From Halioxenophilus sp033283405 (lineage in GTDB: Bacteria; Pseudomonadota; Gammaproteobacteria; Pseudomonadales; Cellvibrionaceae): 64,000 bases of DNA. Below, piece by piece: positions 34,667-43,989 of the stretch. Position 1 is the first letter of the stretch. Each line of letters begins with the position of its first letter. Below the pieces are notes generated by a model. It saw nothing but the letters and a program-made list of their open reading frames with translations. It was not told where the DNA came from and did no database searches. Position numbers and translations under genes: made by a program. The stretch covers positions 62,001 through 126,000 of the forward strand of contig NZ_JAWMQR010000006.1 of NCBI RefSeq assembly GCF_033283405.1. Direction: 5' to 3'.

Positions 34667-36040
34667 ATGTTGACGCTATTTTGGTTTTTGGTGGCCTTAG
34701 GCATTTTGGTTACCTTCCACGAATTTGGGCACTTTTACGTTGCCCGCCGTATGGGCGTGAAGGTATTGCGCTTCTCCATTGGCTTTGGCAAGCCGTTTGT
34801 TACCTGGCGCGATAAGCTCGGCACAGAGTTCGCCATCGCGGCCATACCTCTGGGCGGCTATGTCAAGATGCTGGATGAGCGTGAAGGCCCAGTGGCAGAT
34901 GAAGAGCTGCAGAACTCTTTTACCCGCAAGAGCGTCTGGGCGCGCATTGCCATCGTCGCCGCGGGCCCCCTGGCCAATTTCGTACTGGCGGTGCTGCTCT
35001 TTTGGGTAACCTTTATGCCGGCCCGCTACGAGGTGGCGCCGGTGGTGGGCAGTGTGATGGAAGGCTCCGTTGCCGATCAGGCCGGGCTTGAAGCCGGCCA
35101 GGAGATCATCGCTGTCGATGGCAAACCGACCCCGAATTGGCAGACCCTGAGCCAGGCGCTGTTGCACCGCCTGGGTGAGTCGGGTGAGATTGTCTTTACG
35201 GTGAAATACCCGGACTCCGACCTGGAATACCTCAACCAGGCCTACCTGGACAACTGGCTGAAAGGTGATCAGGCCCCCGACCCCTTCAAAGGTTTGGGGT
35301 TGGAACTGTTCCAGCCGAAGAGTGAGCCACGCGCCTCCGGTGTGGTGGCCGACTCACCCGCGGCCGCGGCCGGAGTGGTTGCCGGGGACCTTTTCGTTGC
35401 CGCCAATGGCCAGCTGCTGGCCACCGGCCGGGATCTGAGCAATGCCATCGCCGGCCACGCCAATGTTCCCATTACCTTTACTGTGCTGCGCCAGGGGGTG
35501 GAGCAGGACCTTGTGATCACGCCTCGCAAACTGGAGGCCGATGGCGAATCTTTCGTCGGTATCGGCATTCGCTTTCCCGAGGCCAGCTGGCCGCCGGGTA
35601 TGTTGCATGAGAAGCGCTTTTCAGTTCCTCAGGCGTTTGTTGCTGCAGTAGATAAAACCTGGTCAACCAGCACAATTGTGTTCGTTTCCATCAAGAAACT
35701 GATTGTTGGTGAAATCTCGACGAAAAGCTTGAGTGGGCCTTTTACCATTGCTAAAGTGGCGGGCGATTCCGCCAAGGCCGGCTGGATAGTGTTTGTCACC
35801 GTGTTGGCGTCATTGAGCGTTAACCTGGCCGTACTAAATTTACTGCCTATCCCGGTGTTGGATGGGGGCCATCTGCTTTTCTACTTAATTGAAGCGGTGA
35901 AGGGCAAACCTGTATCACAACGGGTGCAGACCATCGGCTACCAATTGGGCCTGTTTTTGGTAGCTGGCATCATGATACTGGCGTTTTACAACGACATCGT
36001 CAGTATTTTTCAGGGGCGATTATTTGGGCTTCCGACCTAA
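34667..36040 (+). CDS. rseP: Site-2 zinc protease RseP
   Basis: A 457-residue S2P metalloprotease of the inner membrane. FHEFGHFYVARRMGVKV has the HExGH zinc site, two PDZ domains lie at about 115-290, and NLLPIPVLDGGHLLFYLIE has the LDG motif. It cleaves anti-sigma RseA to activate sigma-E under envelope stress, and signal-peptide remnants. It precedes bamA, as is usual. Confidence 0.97.
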   Translation: MLTLFWFLVALGILVTFHEFGHFYVARRMGVKVLRFSIGFGKPFVTWRDKLGTEFAIAAIPLGGYVKMLDEREGPVADEELQNSFTRKSVWARIAIVAAGPLANFVLAVLLFWVTFMPARYEVAPVVGSVMEGSVADQAGLEAGQEIIAVDGKPTPNWQTLSQALLHRLGESGEIVFTVKYPDSDLEYLNQAYLDNWLKGDQAPDPFKGLGLELFQPKSEPRASGVVADSPAAAAGVVAGDLFVAANGQLLATGRDLSNAIAGHANVPITFTVLRQGVEQDLVITPRKLEADGESFVGIGIRFPEASWPPGMLHEKRFSVPQAFVAAVDKTWSTSTIVFVSIKKLIVGEISTKSLSGPFTIAKVAGDSAKAGWIVFVTVLASLSVNLAVLNLLPIPVLDGGHLLFYLIEAVKGKPVSQRVQTIGYQLGLFLVAGIMILAFYNDIVSIFQGRLFGLPT

Positions 36041-36123
36041 CCTGACGGTGGCCGGCGGATGTTCGCCACTCTGTTGGGGAACCGCCGCTGCTGTTTGCTA
36101 TCCAAAGGCAACGGCTTGAAGTC

Positions 36124-36139
36124 GGTTACCAGGGTAACC
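36124..36139. repeat. Perfect GGTTACC inverted repeat between rseP and bamA
   Basis: GGTTACC and GGTAACC (36124-36130 and 36133-36139) form a 7-bp perfect dyad with a 2-bp spacer. It lies 172 bp before bamA and could be an operator or a short hairpin. I saw no clear sigma-E promoter in this gap of 270 bp. Confidence 0.5.
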
Positions 36140-36310
36140 ATCGTTTAGTTATTTTTTCGGGTTAACAATCGTCTACCAATTATCCATGCCAATAATAAAA
36201 TCCAACATCTCTCCTCTAGGCTTGGGCTCATTTATCCGTCGGTTCAGATGCTCCGTTGTTGCGCTATCTGTCTCGTGTACATTTCTCTCTGATTGATCTT
36301 TCCATTACTT

Positions 36311-39016
36311 ATGAGTCGTCTGTTTATCTGTTGCGTATTCTCGCTGTTGTTTTCTGTCGCTGCCTCGGCTGAATCGTTTCGTGTCGACGACATTCGTGTC
36401 CAGGGCTTGCAGCGAGTCTCTGCCGGTACGGTGTTTGCCGCGTTGCCAATACAGGTGGGCGACCAAATTGAAGAGGTGGATATTCAGCGCCTGACGCGCG
36501 CGCTGTTCCGTACCGGATTCTTCGAAGATATCGCCATCGGCCGTGATGGCAATGTGCTGGTGGTTGTGGTTGCTGAGCGGCCAGCCATCAGCTCCATCAC
36601 CCTAGATGGTAACAAGGCGATTAAATCTGAGGATCTGCTGCAGGGCTTGACCGATAACGGTCTGTCGGAAGGGCAGATCTTCAAGCGGGCGACGCTGGAA
36701 GGGCTAACCCAGGAGCTGGAGCGTCAGTACGTTGCCCAGGGGCGCTACAGTGCCAGCGTCGACGCCGAAGTGGTGCAACTGCCGCGCAACCAGGTTGAGA
36801 TTAAAATCAACGTGGATGAAGGTAAGGTTGCCAAGATTCGCCACGTTAATGTCGTGGGTAACCACCAGTTTGATGAGCAGGAGCTGCTCGATCTTTTTGA
36901 GTTGGGTACCGGCGGTTGGTTCTCCTGGTTCAGCAGCAAAAATAAGTACTCCAAGGAGAAGCTCTCCGGTGACCTGGAGCGGCTGGAGTCCTTCTATCTG
37001 GACCGCGGTTACCTCAAGTTCAGTATCGACTCCACTCAGGTCTCGTTGAGCCCTGATAAAGAGGGCGTTTATATCACTGTAAACATCACCGAGGGCGATG
37101 TTTACAAAGTGAGCGAGGTGGAGCTGGCGGGTGATCTGGTGGTGGATGAGTCGATTATCCGGCGCCTGATTCTGGTGAGCGAAGGACAGAACTTCTCCCA
37201 GGTATTGATGACCACTACCTCCGAATACATTACCAAACGCTTGGGTAATGAGGGCTACACCTTTGCCGACGTGCGCGGCATTCCCGAGCGCAACGACGAT
37301 GATAAAACCGTAAAAATCACCTTCTTTGTCGACCCAGGTAAACGTGCCTACGTTCGCCGGATTGATTTCCGTGGTAATACCAAGACTTCCGATGAAGTAT
37401 TGCGCCGGGAGATGCGGCAAATGGAGGGTGGTTCCGCCTCTACGGCCGCCATCGAACAGTCCAAAGTGCGTTTGGAGCGGTTGGGCTTTTTCAAAGAGGT
37501 TAACGTTGATACCCGCGAAGTGCCCGGCAGCTCTGATCAGGTCGATGTTGAGTACACCGTTGAGGAGCAACCCTCTGGCAGCATCGGTGCCAGTATCGGT
37601 TACGCTCAGGGCACCGGTCTTACCTTGGGTGCCAATGTTCAGCAGGACAACTGGTTCGGTACCGGTAAGTCGGTGGGCTTTGCCTTGAGCCGCAGTAAGT
37701 ACCAAACCGTTTACAGCTTCAACTTTAACGACCCCTATTTCACGCCCGACGGCGTCAGCCGCGGCTTTAGCGTCTATCTCCGCAAGCGCGATTTCGGCCA
37801 GTTTGGTGTGGCCACCTACAACACCGATACCTATGGTGCCAGCGTTAGTTTTGGTTACCCCACATCGGAAATCTCCCGGTTGAGCATGTCGTTTGGCTAC
37901 AACAACATCGCCATCGATACCGGTGCCGCAGCGGTACAGGAGATTCGCTCAAGCCCGCGACTGCTGGAAGGGGACCTGGTTAGTCAGAGCTACGTTACCC
38001 AGGAGATCGCCGATCAGATCGATCTGCTTAACAACGATCTGGTGGATGACGTCAATGGTGACGGTATTATCGACCAGTCCGAAATAGATCTCTTCCTGGA
38101 CTCGGACGGCAATCGCACCGATGAAGCGACAGATGGCACTATCGATCCCTACGACTACACCGACCTCGACACCCGCTTCCCAAGCAGCGACCCGGTAGTG
38201 GTATTGCGTAACCCATCCGGCTTCATCGACAAAAACGGTGACAGTTTCAATATGTTCACCGTTACCTTGGGCTGGCGGGAGTCGACCCTGAACCGCGGTC
38301 GTCTGGCGACCCGGGGTGCTTCGCAATCGATTTCGCTGGAGGCGAGTGTGCCTGGCAGCGATCTGGAGTACTACAAGTTCATCTACGATGCCCAGTACTT
38401 CCAGCCATTGACCCGGGATTTGACTCTGCGTCTGCGCACCCAGCTCGGTTACGCGGACGCCTACGGCAACACCACCGAGTTGCCCTTCTTTGAGCACTTC
38501 TATGGTGGTGGCTTTGGTTCGGTACGGGGCTTTGAGCGCAACACGCTGGGACCACGGGCCTCGCCGGCTTATGCCTACAACACGGTCTATCTGCAGGCGC
38601 TCGACAACAATGGCGATGGGATAGTGGATCAGTACGATAACCTGGCTTACATCATCGACGACGAGACCGGACAACTGTCCACTCGTCAGATTACCCGCAG
38701 CGATAGTCCCTTTGGCGGCAATGTCTCGATAGAATTTGGTGCCGAGGTGCTTTTCCCGCTGCCCTTTATCAAGGATCAGCGCTCGTTACAGTCGGCCTTC
38801 TTTATCGATGCGGGTAACGTGTTTGATACCAGCTGTGCTGAAACCCAGCTCAACTGCTACGACGTTGACCTCAATAAACTGAGCTCTTCCTTTGGCTTGG
38901 GCTTAACCTGGATTACCGGTTTTGGGCCGTTGACCTTCAGTATCGCCAAGCCGATTAAGAGCCAGGAAGAGGACAAACGGGAGTTTTTCCAATTCTCTCT
39001 GGGTACCGCTTTCTAG
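36311..39016 (+). CDS. bamA: Outer-membrane assembly protein BamA with calcium-loop insertions
   Basis: A 901-residue BamA with a signal peptide (SRLFICCVFSLLFSVAASA), five POTRA domains to about residue 415 and a C-terminal barrel ending QFSLGTAF with a terminal Phe. It inserts beta-barrel proteins into the outer membrane. The conserved VRGF motif of loop 6 is present near residue 740. The barrel is about 100 residues longer than in E. coli: insertions near residues 575-610 and 760-790 contain EF-hand-like loops DVNGDGIIDQSE and DNNGDGIVDQYD, likely exposed to the medium. The ATG at 36311 lacks a clear ribosome site; a TTG at 36293 is possible. Confidence 0.95.
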   Translation: MSRLFICCVFSLLFSVAASAESFRVDDIRVQGLQRVSAGTVFAALPIQVGDQIEEVDIQRLTRALFRTGFFEDIAIGRDGNVLVVVVAERPAISSITLDGNKAIKSEDLLQGLTDNGLSEGQIFKRATLEGLTQELERQYVAQGRYSASVDAEVVQLPRNQVEIKINVDEGKVAKIRHVNVVGNHQFDEQELLDLFELGTGGWFSWFSSKNKYSKEKLSGDLERLESFYLDRGYLKFSIDSTQVSLSPDKEGVYITVNITEGDVYKVSEVELAGDLVVDESIIRRLILVSEGQNFSQVLMTTTSEYITKRLGNEGYTFADVRGIPERNDDDKTVKITFFVDPGKRAYVRRIDFRGNTKTSDEVLRREMRQMEGGSASTAAIEQSKVRLERLGFFKEVNVDTREVPGSSDQVDVEYTVEEQPSGSIGASIGYAQGTGLTLGANVQQDNWFGTGKSVGFALSRSKYQTVYSFNFNDPYFTPDGVSRGFSVYLRKRDFGQFGVATYNTDTYGASVSFGYPTSEISRLSMSFGYNNIAIDTGAAAVQEIRSSPRLLEGDLVSQSYVTQEIADQIDLLNNDLVDDVNGDGIIDQSEIDLFLDSDGNRTDEATDGTIDPYDYTDLDTRFPSSDPVVVLRNPSGFIDKNGDSFNMFTVTLGWRESTLNRGRLATRGASQSISLEASVPGSDLEYYKFIYDAQYFQPLTRDLTLRLRTQLGYADAYGNTTELPFFEHFYGGGFGSVRGFERNTLGPRASPAYAYNTVYLQALDNNGDGIVDQYDNLAYIIDDETGQLSTRQITRSDSPFGGNVSIEFGAEVLFPLPFIKDQRSLQSAFFIDAGNVFDTSCAETQLNCYDVDLNKLSSSFGLGLTWITGFGPLTFSIAKPIKSQEEDKREFFQFSLGTAF

Positions 39017-39187
39017 CGCAGCAGGGCTGATTGGGGCAAAAACGGATAAAAATTTGGGTAAGGGAGTAGAACCGCTTGCCTGACAAGGCCATAATGCCGG
39101 CCGTTTAGTGCGCGGCTGTTGCTATGGCCTTCACGGTTCGACCCTGGGTCGGCCTTTAATACGCACCCTTATCAAGGAGCTAAATCA

Positions 39188-39700
39188 GTGATTAACCTTA
39201 AAACCATTTTTGCGCTGGCATTGTTGAGCTTGGGCTCTGTGCCCGCCTTTGCTGCCGGCAAAGTCGTTATCTTTAACTTTGAAAAAGCCATTTTGAGCAC
39301 CGAAGCGGCGAAAAAAGTGAGCGCGGATCTGCAAGCCAATGCCGAGTTTGCCGCTATGCAAGCCAAATACGAAGGCATTGTTGCCGACCTGGAAAAGCTG
39401 CGTGATGAGCAGATGAGCAAGGGTATGACCTGGAACGCGGATCAACAGGCTGAGCACCGCAAAAAGGTAGAGTACCTGCGCGCCGATCTGGAGTTGGCCC
39501 AGAAGAAGATTCAAGCCGAGCAGAACGCCGCTGTACGCAGCCTGCTGGGTGAGTTCGAAGGGAAAACCAAGCAGGTATTGAACGAAGTGATTCAGGCTGA
39601 GGGCATCGCCATCGTGCTGAACGCACAATCGGTCTACTACGCGGAGCCGAGTGCAGATATTACCGCGATGGTTACTGAAAAACTGAACAAAATGAAGTAA
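39188..39700 (+). CDS. skp: Periplasmic chaperone Skp (OmpH)
   Basis: A 170-residue periplasmic chaperone for unfolded outer-membrane proteins. Signal peptide up to about 23 (ALALLSLGSVPAFAAG), then a coiled-coil region at about 40-130 (charged, helical, e.g. YEGIVADLEKLRDEQMSKGM), and the IAIVLNAQSVYYA tail of the family. The GTG at 39188 with AAGGAG 8 nt upstream is the chosen start. It is between bamA and lpxD, as in E. coli. Confidence 0.94.
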   Translation: MINLKTIFALALLSLGSVPAFAAGKVVIFNFEKAILSTEAAKKVSADLQANAEFAAMQAKYEGIVADLEKLRDEQMSKGMTWNADQQAEHRKKVEYLRADLELAQKKIQAEQNAAVRSLLGEFEGKTKQVLNEVIQAEGIAIVLNAQSVYYAEPSADITAMVTEKLNKMK

Positions 39701-39739
39701 CAGAGCTGCGGCAAGAGCTCAGGCAAAGGGTGTGAGCGA

Positions 39740-40762
39740 TTGATTTCACTGAGTGAGTTAGCCAATCAGATTGGCGCTGAATTGAGAGGGGATGAGCTCT
39801 ATGCTGTCTCCGGCTTGAACACACCGGATCAGGCAACGGCTGCCCAGGTGGCGTTTGTTGCTCGCGCCGAGTTTCTTCCGCAATTAGCCGGCACTAAAGC
39901 TGGTGCTGTTATTCTTACCCAGGCGGGAGCCGAGGCGTCTGGCTTCCAGGGCAACTGCCTGCTGGTCGATGATCCCTATCTTGCTTACGCCAAAGCTAGT
40001 CGATTGTTTGATCATCACTTTCATCGCCGCGGCGCTGGCGTTCACGCCTCGGCGGTGGTGGCCGATGGTGTTGTGCTGGGTTCCGACGTTCAGATTGGAG
40101 CCAACGCGGTGGTCGAGAGCGGTGCGGTTATTGAGTCTGGTGTGGTGATTGGCCCCGGCTGCTTTATTGGTGCCGATACCAAAATTGGTGCGGATACCCT
40201 GCTGCACGCCAACGTCACTATTTATCATCAAGTGGAGTTGGGTAAAGCCTGTGTTATTCACAGTGGTACTGTACTTGGCAGCGATGGCTTCGGGTTCGCA
40301 CCATCGCCCGCTGGTTGGGTGAAAATCCATCAACTCGGTCGAGTCATCGTTGGTGACCGTGTCGAAATCGGGGCGAACACGGCGATCGATCGCGGTGCTC
40401 TGGGCGATACGGTAATCGCCGATGGTGTGATTATCGATAACTTGGTGCACATCGCACACAATGTCGCGGTGGGCAATAACACCGCTATTGCCGGTTGCTG
40501 CGGTTTTGCCGGCAGCACCAAAATCGGTGCGAACTGCACCTTTGCCGGCCAGGTAGGTGTCACCGGTCATATCGAGATCACCGACAACGCTCACTTTATG
40601 GGTAAGGCGATGGTAACCAATTCTGTCACCGAACCGGGTGTCTACGCCTCTGGCATTCCGCTGGCCCCAGTGAAAAAATGGCGTAAAAATGCTGTCCGCT
40701 TCGGGCAGTTGGATGAGTTGGCCCGGCTGCTCAGCCGCCTGGCAAAGAAGCTGGGCGAGTAA
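39740..40762 (+). CDS. lpxD: UDP-3-O-(3-hydroxymyristoyl)glucosamine N-acyltransferase
   Basis: A 340-residue lipid A enzyme with the N-terminal uridine domain (about 1-100), the left-handed beta-helix (about 100-280) and the C-terminal helices. DGFGFAPSPAGWVKIHQLG and DNLVHIAHNVAVGNNTAIAG are LpxD motifs, with the catalytic His in HIAHN. It adds the N-linked acyl chain from acyl-ACP. The start is TTG at 39740; AAAGGG lies upstream. Confidence 0.95.
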   Translation: MISLSELANQIGAELRGDELYAVSGLNTPDQATAAQVAFVARAEFLPQLAGTKAGAVILTQAGAEASGFQGNCLLVDDPYLAYAKASRLFDHHFHRRGAGVHASAVVADGVVLGSDVQIGANAVVESGAVIESGVVIGPGCFIGADTKIGADTLLHANVTIYHQVELGKACVIHSGTVLGSDGFGFAPSPAGWVKIHQLGRVIVGDRVEIGANTAIDRGALGDTVIADGVIIDNLVHIAHNVAVGNNTAIAGCCGFAGSTKIGANCTFAGQVGVTGHIEITDNAHFMGKAMVTNSVTEPGVYASGIPLAPVKKWRKNAVRFGQLDELARLLSRLAKKLGE

Positions 40763-40933
40763 CTTCCTCCCGCCCGGCCACACAATTTCCCTGCAACACT
40801 CCCGCTATTGGTTAAAGGCAATGGGCTAATTCTATTTGCTATGAGATAATTGCCCGCTTACCGGCTTCATAAGCCAAGCATCGATTGGCCCCTCACAGGC
40901 CATTCATTAGGGGAACGATTAAAGGCCGTTTGT

Positions 40934-41371
40934 ATGATGGATGTGAATGAAATTAAAGACTACCTGCCGCACCGGTTTCCATTTTTGCTGGTGGATCGGA
41001 TTGTAGAGCTGGTGCCCAACGAGTCTATCGTTGGCTATAAAAATATTACAATTAACGAAGATGTATTTAATGGTCACTTCCCATCCGTTCCCATTTTTCC
41101 TGGGGTAATGATTATCGAGGCGCTGGCCCAGGTGTCTGGTGTGCTTGGTTTCAAATCGATGGATAAAACGCCGGAGGATGGCTCTATCTACCTGTTTGCC
41201 GGGGTCGACAATGTCCGTTTTCGTCGCCAGGTAATACCGGGCGACCGCCTGCAGCTGGCTTCCAAAGTTGTTTCTGTAAAGCGCGGTATCTGGAAATTTG
41301 ATTGCGTCGCCTCCGTTGATGGCGAAACGGCCTGTTCCTGCGTGATCATGTGTGCAGATCGAAAAGTTTAG
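40934..41371 (+). CDS. fabZ: 3-hydroxyacyl-ACP dehydratase FabZ
   Basis: A 145-residue hotdog dehydratase of type II fatty acid synthesis. HRFPFLLVDRIVEL has the catalytic His and FPGVMIIEALAQVSG the catalytic Glu. Acting on the same 3-hydroxyacyl-ACP pool as LpxA/LpxD, it sets the balance of phospholipid and lipid A. The ATG at 40934 has AAAGG 8 nt upstream. Confidence 0.96.
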   Translation: MMDVNEIKDYLPHRFPFLLVDRIVELVPNESIVGYKNITINEDVFNGHFPSVPIFPGVMIIEALAQVSGVLGFKSMDKTPEDGSIYLFAGVDNVRFRRQVIPGDRLQLASKVVSVKRGIWKFDCVASVDGETACSCVIMCADRKV

Positions 41372-41398
41372 ATTAATTGATGGATTGGAAAAGAACTG

Positions 41399-42175
41399 GT
41401 GAGCTTGATAGATCCACGTGCCATCATTGATCCAACCGCGGAGCTGGCCGAAGGTGTTACTGTTGGCCCCTGGTCCATTATTGGCCCGGGCGTAAAAATT
41501 GGAGCCAATACCATTGTCGAATCCCATGTGGTTATCAAGGGGCCGACCACCATTGGTGAACACAACCGAATTTTCCAATTCTCGACGGTAGGTGAAGATA
41601 CCCCCGATTTAAAATATCGCGGCGAGCCAACCACGTTGGTTATCGGTGACGAAAACGTTATTCGAGAGGGTGTCACTATCCATCGCGGTACTGTTCAGGG
41701 CCGCAATGAAACCAAAATCGGTGATCGTAATTTGATCATGGCCTATGCCCATATTGGTCATGACAGCGTTATTGGTAGCAATTGCATCCTCGTCAATAAT
41801 GCTGCTTTGGCAGGCCACGTTCATATCGATAATTGGGCTATTTTGGGCGGCTATTCTCTGGTACATCAATTTTGTTATATTGGCGCACACGCTTTTACCG
41901 GCATGGGTAGTGTCATTGGCAAAGATGTACCGGCCTATGTCATGGTTAATGGCAATCCCGCAGCGGCAAAAAGCATCAACAAAGAGGGGCTGCGTCGCCG
42001 CAACTTCAGTAAAGAGCAGATTGCCGCCATCAGTACCGGCTTTAAAATTATTTATCGTCGCGGGCTGACTGTCGATGAAGCGGTTGCCGCGCTGACCGAA
42101 CTCGCCGCAGAAGAGGATTGCATCAACGCGATGATCACCTCTTTGGATGTCTCCAATCGGGGCATAGTCCGCTAG
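41399..42175 (+). CDS. lpxA: Acyl-ACP--UDP-N-acetylglucosamine O-acyltransferase
   Basis: A 258-residue LpxA, the first lipid A enzyme. Left-handed beta-helix from HPTAELAEG-like start; TIHRGTVQGRNETKIGDRN and MAYAHIGHDSVIGSNC carry the catalytic His region; VHQFCYIGAHAFTGMG follows and C-terminal helices end the chain. Start GTG at 41399. lpxB follows after 2 bp. Confidence 0.96.
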   Translation: MSLIDPRAIIDPTAELAEGVTVGPWSIIGPGVKIGANTIVESHVVIKGPTTIGEHNRIFQFSTVGEDTPDLKYRGEPTTLVIGDENVIREGVTIHRGTVQGRNETKIGDRNLIMAYAHIGHDSVIGSNCILVNNAALAGHVHIDNWAILGGYSLVHQFCYIGAHAFTGMGSVIGKDVPAYVMVNGNPAAAKSINKEGLRRRNFSKEQIAAISTGFKIIYRRGLTVDEAVAALTELAAEEDCINAMITSLDVSNRGIVR

Positions 42176-42177
42176 CT

Positions 42178-43320
42178 ATGCCGGCACCACTGCGAATCGG
42201 CGTGGTGGTGGGTGAGCGCTCGGGAGATATCCTGGGTGCTGGCCTGATGCAGGCAATTCAAGCCCGTTTTCCTGATGCAGAGTTCACCGGCATTGGTGGT
42301 GAACAGATGCTGGCCATCGGTTTTAAATCTCTGTTCGATCAAGAACGATTAGCGGTGATGGGCTTAATTGAACCACTGAAACGCCTGCCAGAACTGTTAT
42401 CCATCCGTCGTCAGTTATTCAACCATTTCGCCAATAATCCTCCCGACCTGTTCATCGGTATCGATTCGCCCGATTTTAATCTCGATTTAGAGCTGAAACT
42501 CAAGCAGCAGGGCGTTACCACGGTACATTATGTCAGCCCCTCGGTTTGGGCATGGCGGCAGGGGCGCGTCCATAAAATCGCCAAGGCGGTCGACCTAATA
42601 CTCACGCTATTTCCCTTCGAGGCCGATTTTTACCAGCAGCATGGGGTGCCGGTGCAATTTGTTGGTCACCCGTTGGCGGATGAACTTGCGCCGGTGGCCG
42701 ACAGTGGTTCGCTGCGCGAGGCGCTGGCTATGGAGCCTGACTCAACCTACTTGGCGCTACTGCCGGGTAGCCGGGAGGCGGAGGTGCGTCTGGTCGGCCC
42801 GCTGTTATGGCAGGCGGCCGCTTTGTGTTTGCACAAACTACCCAATTTAAAATTTATTGTACCGGCGGCAAACAGCGCTCGGCTTGAGCAGATTCATGAG
42901 CAGTTGAAGGGTTTCAGTGAGCTGCCCATCACCGTGGTTGCCGGGCAATCGCAACAGGTAATGGCCGCGGCCAATGCCGTGGTGATGGCTTCGGGTACCA
43001 CTACGCTGGAGGCGCTCCTGCTGGGTAAACCCATGGTGGTGGCTTACCGGATGGCCTGGCTCTCCTACAAAATATTGTCGAAGCTGGTTAAATCGAAATA
43101 CATCAGCTTGCCTAATCTTTTGGCGGATCAACCTCTGGTGCCGGAGCTGATCCAACATGATGCCACGCCCGAGGCAATAAGCGCGGCGATATTGCCACTG
43201 TTGATCGACGGCGACGAGCGCCAGGTGACATTGGCTGAGTTTGACCGTATTCGAAAAAGCCTGGCGTTAAATGCCAGCACACAGGCGGCCAGCGCAGTTC
43301 TGCAATTGATTGGCCGGTAA
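42178..43320 (+). CDS. lpxB: Lipid A disaccharide synthase
   Basis: A 380-residue GT-B glycosyltransferase (family 19) that joins lipid X and UDP-diacylglucosamine. GERSGDILGAGLMQAIQ is the start motif, YVSPSVWAWRQGRVHKI, LLPGSREAEVRLVGPLLW and ASGTTTLEALLLGKPMVVAYR are family signatures. The ATG at 42178 lies 2 bp after lpxA. Confidence 0.96.
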   Translation: MPAPLRIGVVVGERSGDILGAGLMQAIQARFPDAEFTGIGGEQMLAIGFKSLFDQERLAVMGLIEPLKRLPELLSIRRQLFNHFANNPPDLFIGIDSPDFNLDLELKLKQQGVTTVHYVSPSVWAWRQGRVHKIAKAVDLILTLFPFEADFYQQHGVPVQFVGHPLADELAPVADSGSLREALAMEPDSTYLALLPGSREAEVRLVGPLLWQAAALCLHKLPNLKFIVPAANSARLEQIHEQLKGFSELPITVVAGQSQQVMAAANAVVMASGTTTLEALLLGKPMVVAYRMAWLSYKILSKLVKSKYISLPNLLADQPLVPELIQHDATPEAISAAILPLLIDGDERQVTLAEFDRIRKSLALNASTQAASAVLQLIGR

Positions 43321-43366
43321 CGTCTCACTCAAAAATAATTTAGAAACTGTAACAGGCAGATATGTT

Positions 43367-43981
43367 ATGACGCTGAAACAGAGCTCACTCATTGCGGGTT
43401 GCGACGAGGTCGGTCGAGGTGCCGGTGCCGCTGATATCTATATTGGCTGTGTAATCTTGGATCCGGCAAAGCCGATTGCCGGCTTGCGCGATTCCAAAAA
43501 GCTGTCTGCCACCCGGCGCGAGCAACTGAGCGAAGAGATCAAAGAGAAGGCCCTGGCCTGGTCTATCGCCACCGCCAATTTGGATGAAATTATCGAACAC
43601 AATGTGTTGGGAGCAACGCTGCTGGCGATGAGTAAAGCGGTGGCTCAGCTTTCAGTGACCCCAGAGCTGGTTTACGTGGATGGTAATAAGGCTCCCCAAT
43701 TGACCGTGCCGGTGGAGACCATTATCAAAGGCGATGACAAGGTGCCGGCAATCAGTGCCGCCTCTATAATTGCCAAGGTGGCCCGGGATCAAAAAATGGT
43801 GGAGTGGCACGATCACTATCCCGAATATGGCTTTGATAAACACAAAGGCTATTTAACACAACTACACCTGCAGGCGCTGGAGAGCCATGGCCCTTGCCCT
43901 ATACACCGGGTTACCTACGAACCAATCCGCCGGGTATTACTGGAACGCAAGGCTAAGAGCGACCAGTTGGGCATGTTCTAG
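43367..43981 (+). CDS. rnhB: Ribonuclease HII
   Basis: A 204-residue RNase HII, which removes ribonucleotides from DNA. Catalytic acids are in CDEVGRG (Asp, Glu), YVDGN (Asp) and later Asp. DSKKLSATRREQLSEEI and SAASIIAKVARDQKM are family motifs. After the DEVGRG motif the sequence AGAADIYIGCVIL departs from the common PLAGPVVAAAVIL. The ATG at 43367 is 47 bp after lpxB. It converges on pabC, both stops lying in a 12-bp palindrome. Confidence 0.93.
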   Translation: MTLKQSSLIAGCDEVGRGAGAADIYIGCVILDPAKPIAGLRDSKKLSATRREQLSEEIKEKALAWSIATANLDEIIEHNVLGATLLAMSKAVAQLSVTPELVYVDGNKAPQLTVPVETIIKGDDKVPAISAASIIAKVARDQKMVEWHDHYPEYGFDKHKGYLTQLHLQALESHGPCPIHRVTYEPIRRVLLERKAKSDQLGMF

Positions 43982-43989
43982 CCGGCTAG
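43978..43989. repeat. Palindrome carrying both stops of rnhB and pabC
   Basis: CTAGCCGGCTAG is a perfect 12-bp palindrome between the convergent genes. The TAG stop of rnhB (43979-43981) and that of pabC (minus, 43988-43986) are both inside it. It is too short to be a terminator. Confidence 0.8.

Noticed and set aside
36704..37705. Open frame antisense to bamA
   Set aside because: Shadow of the POTRA and barrel region; no start signal or known domain.
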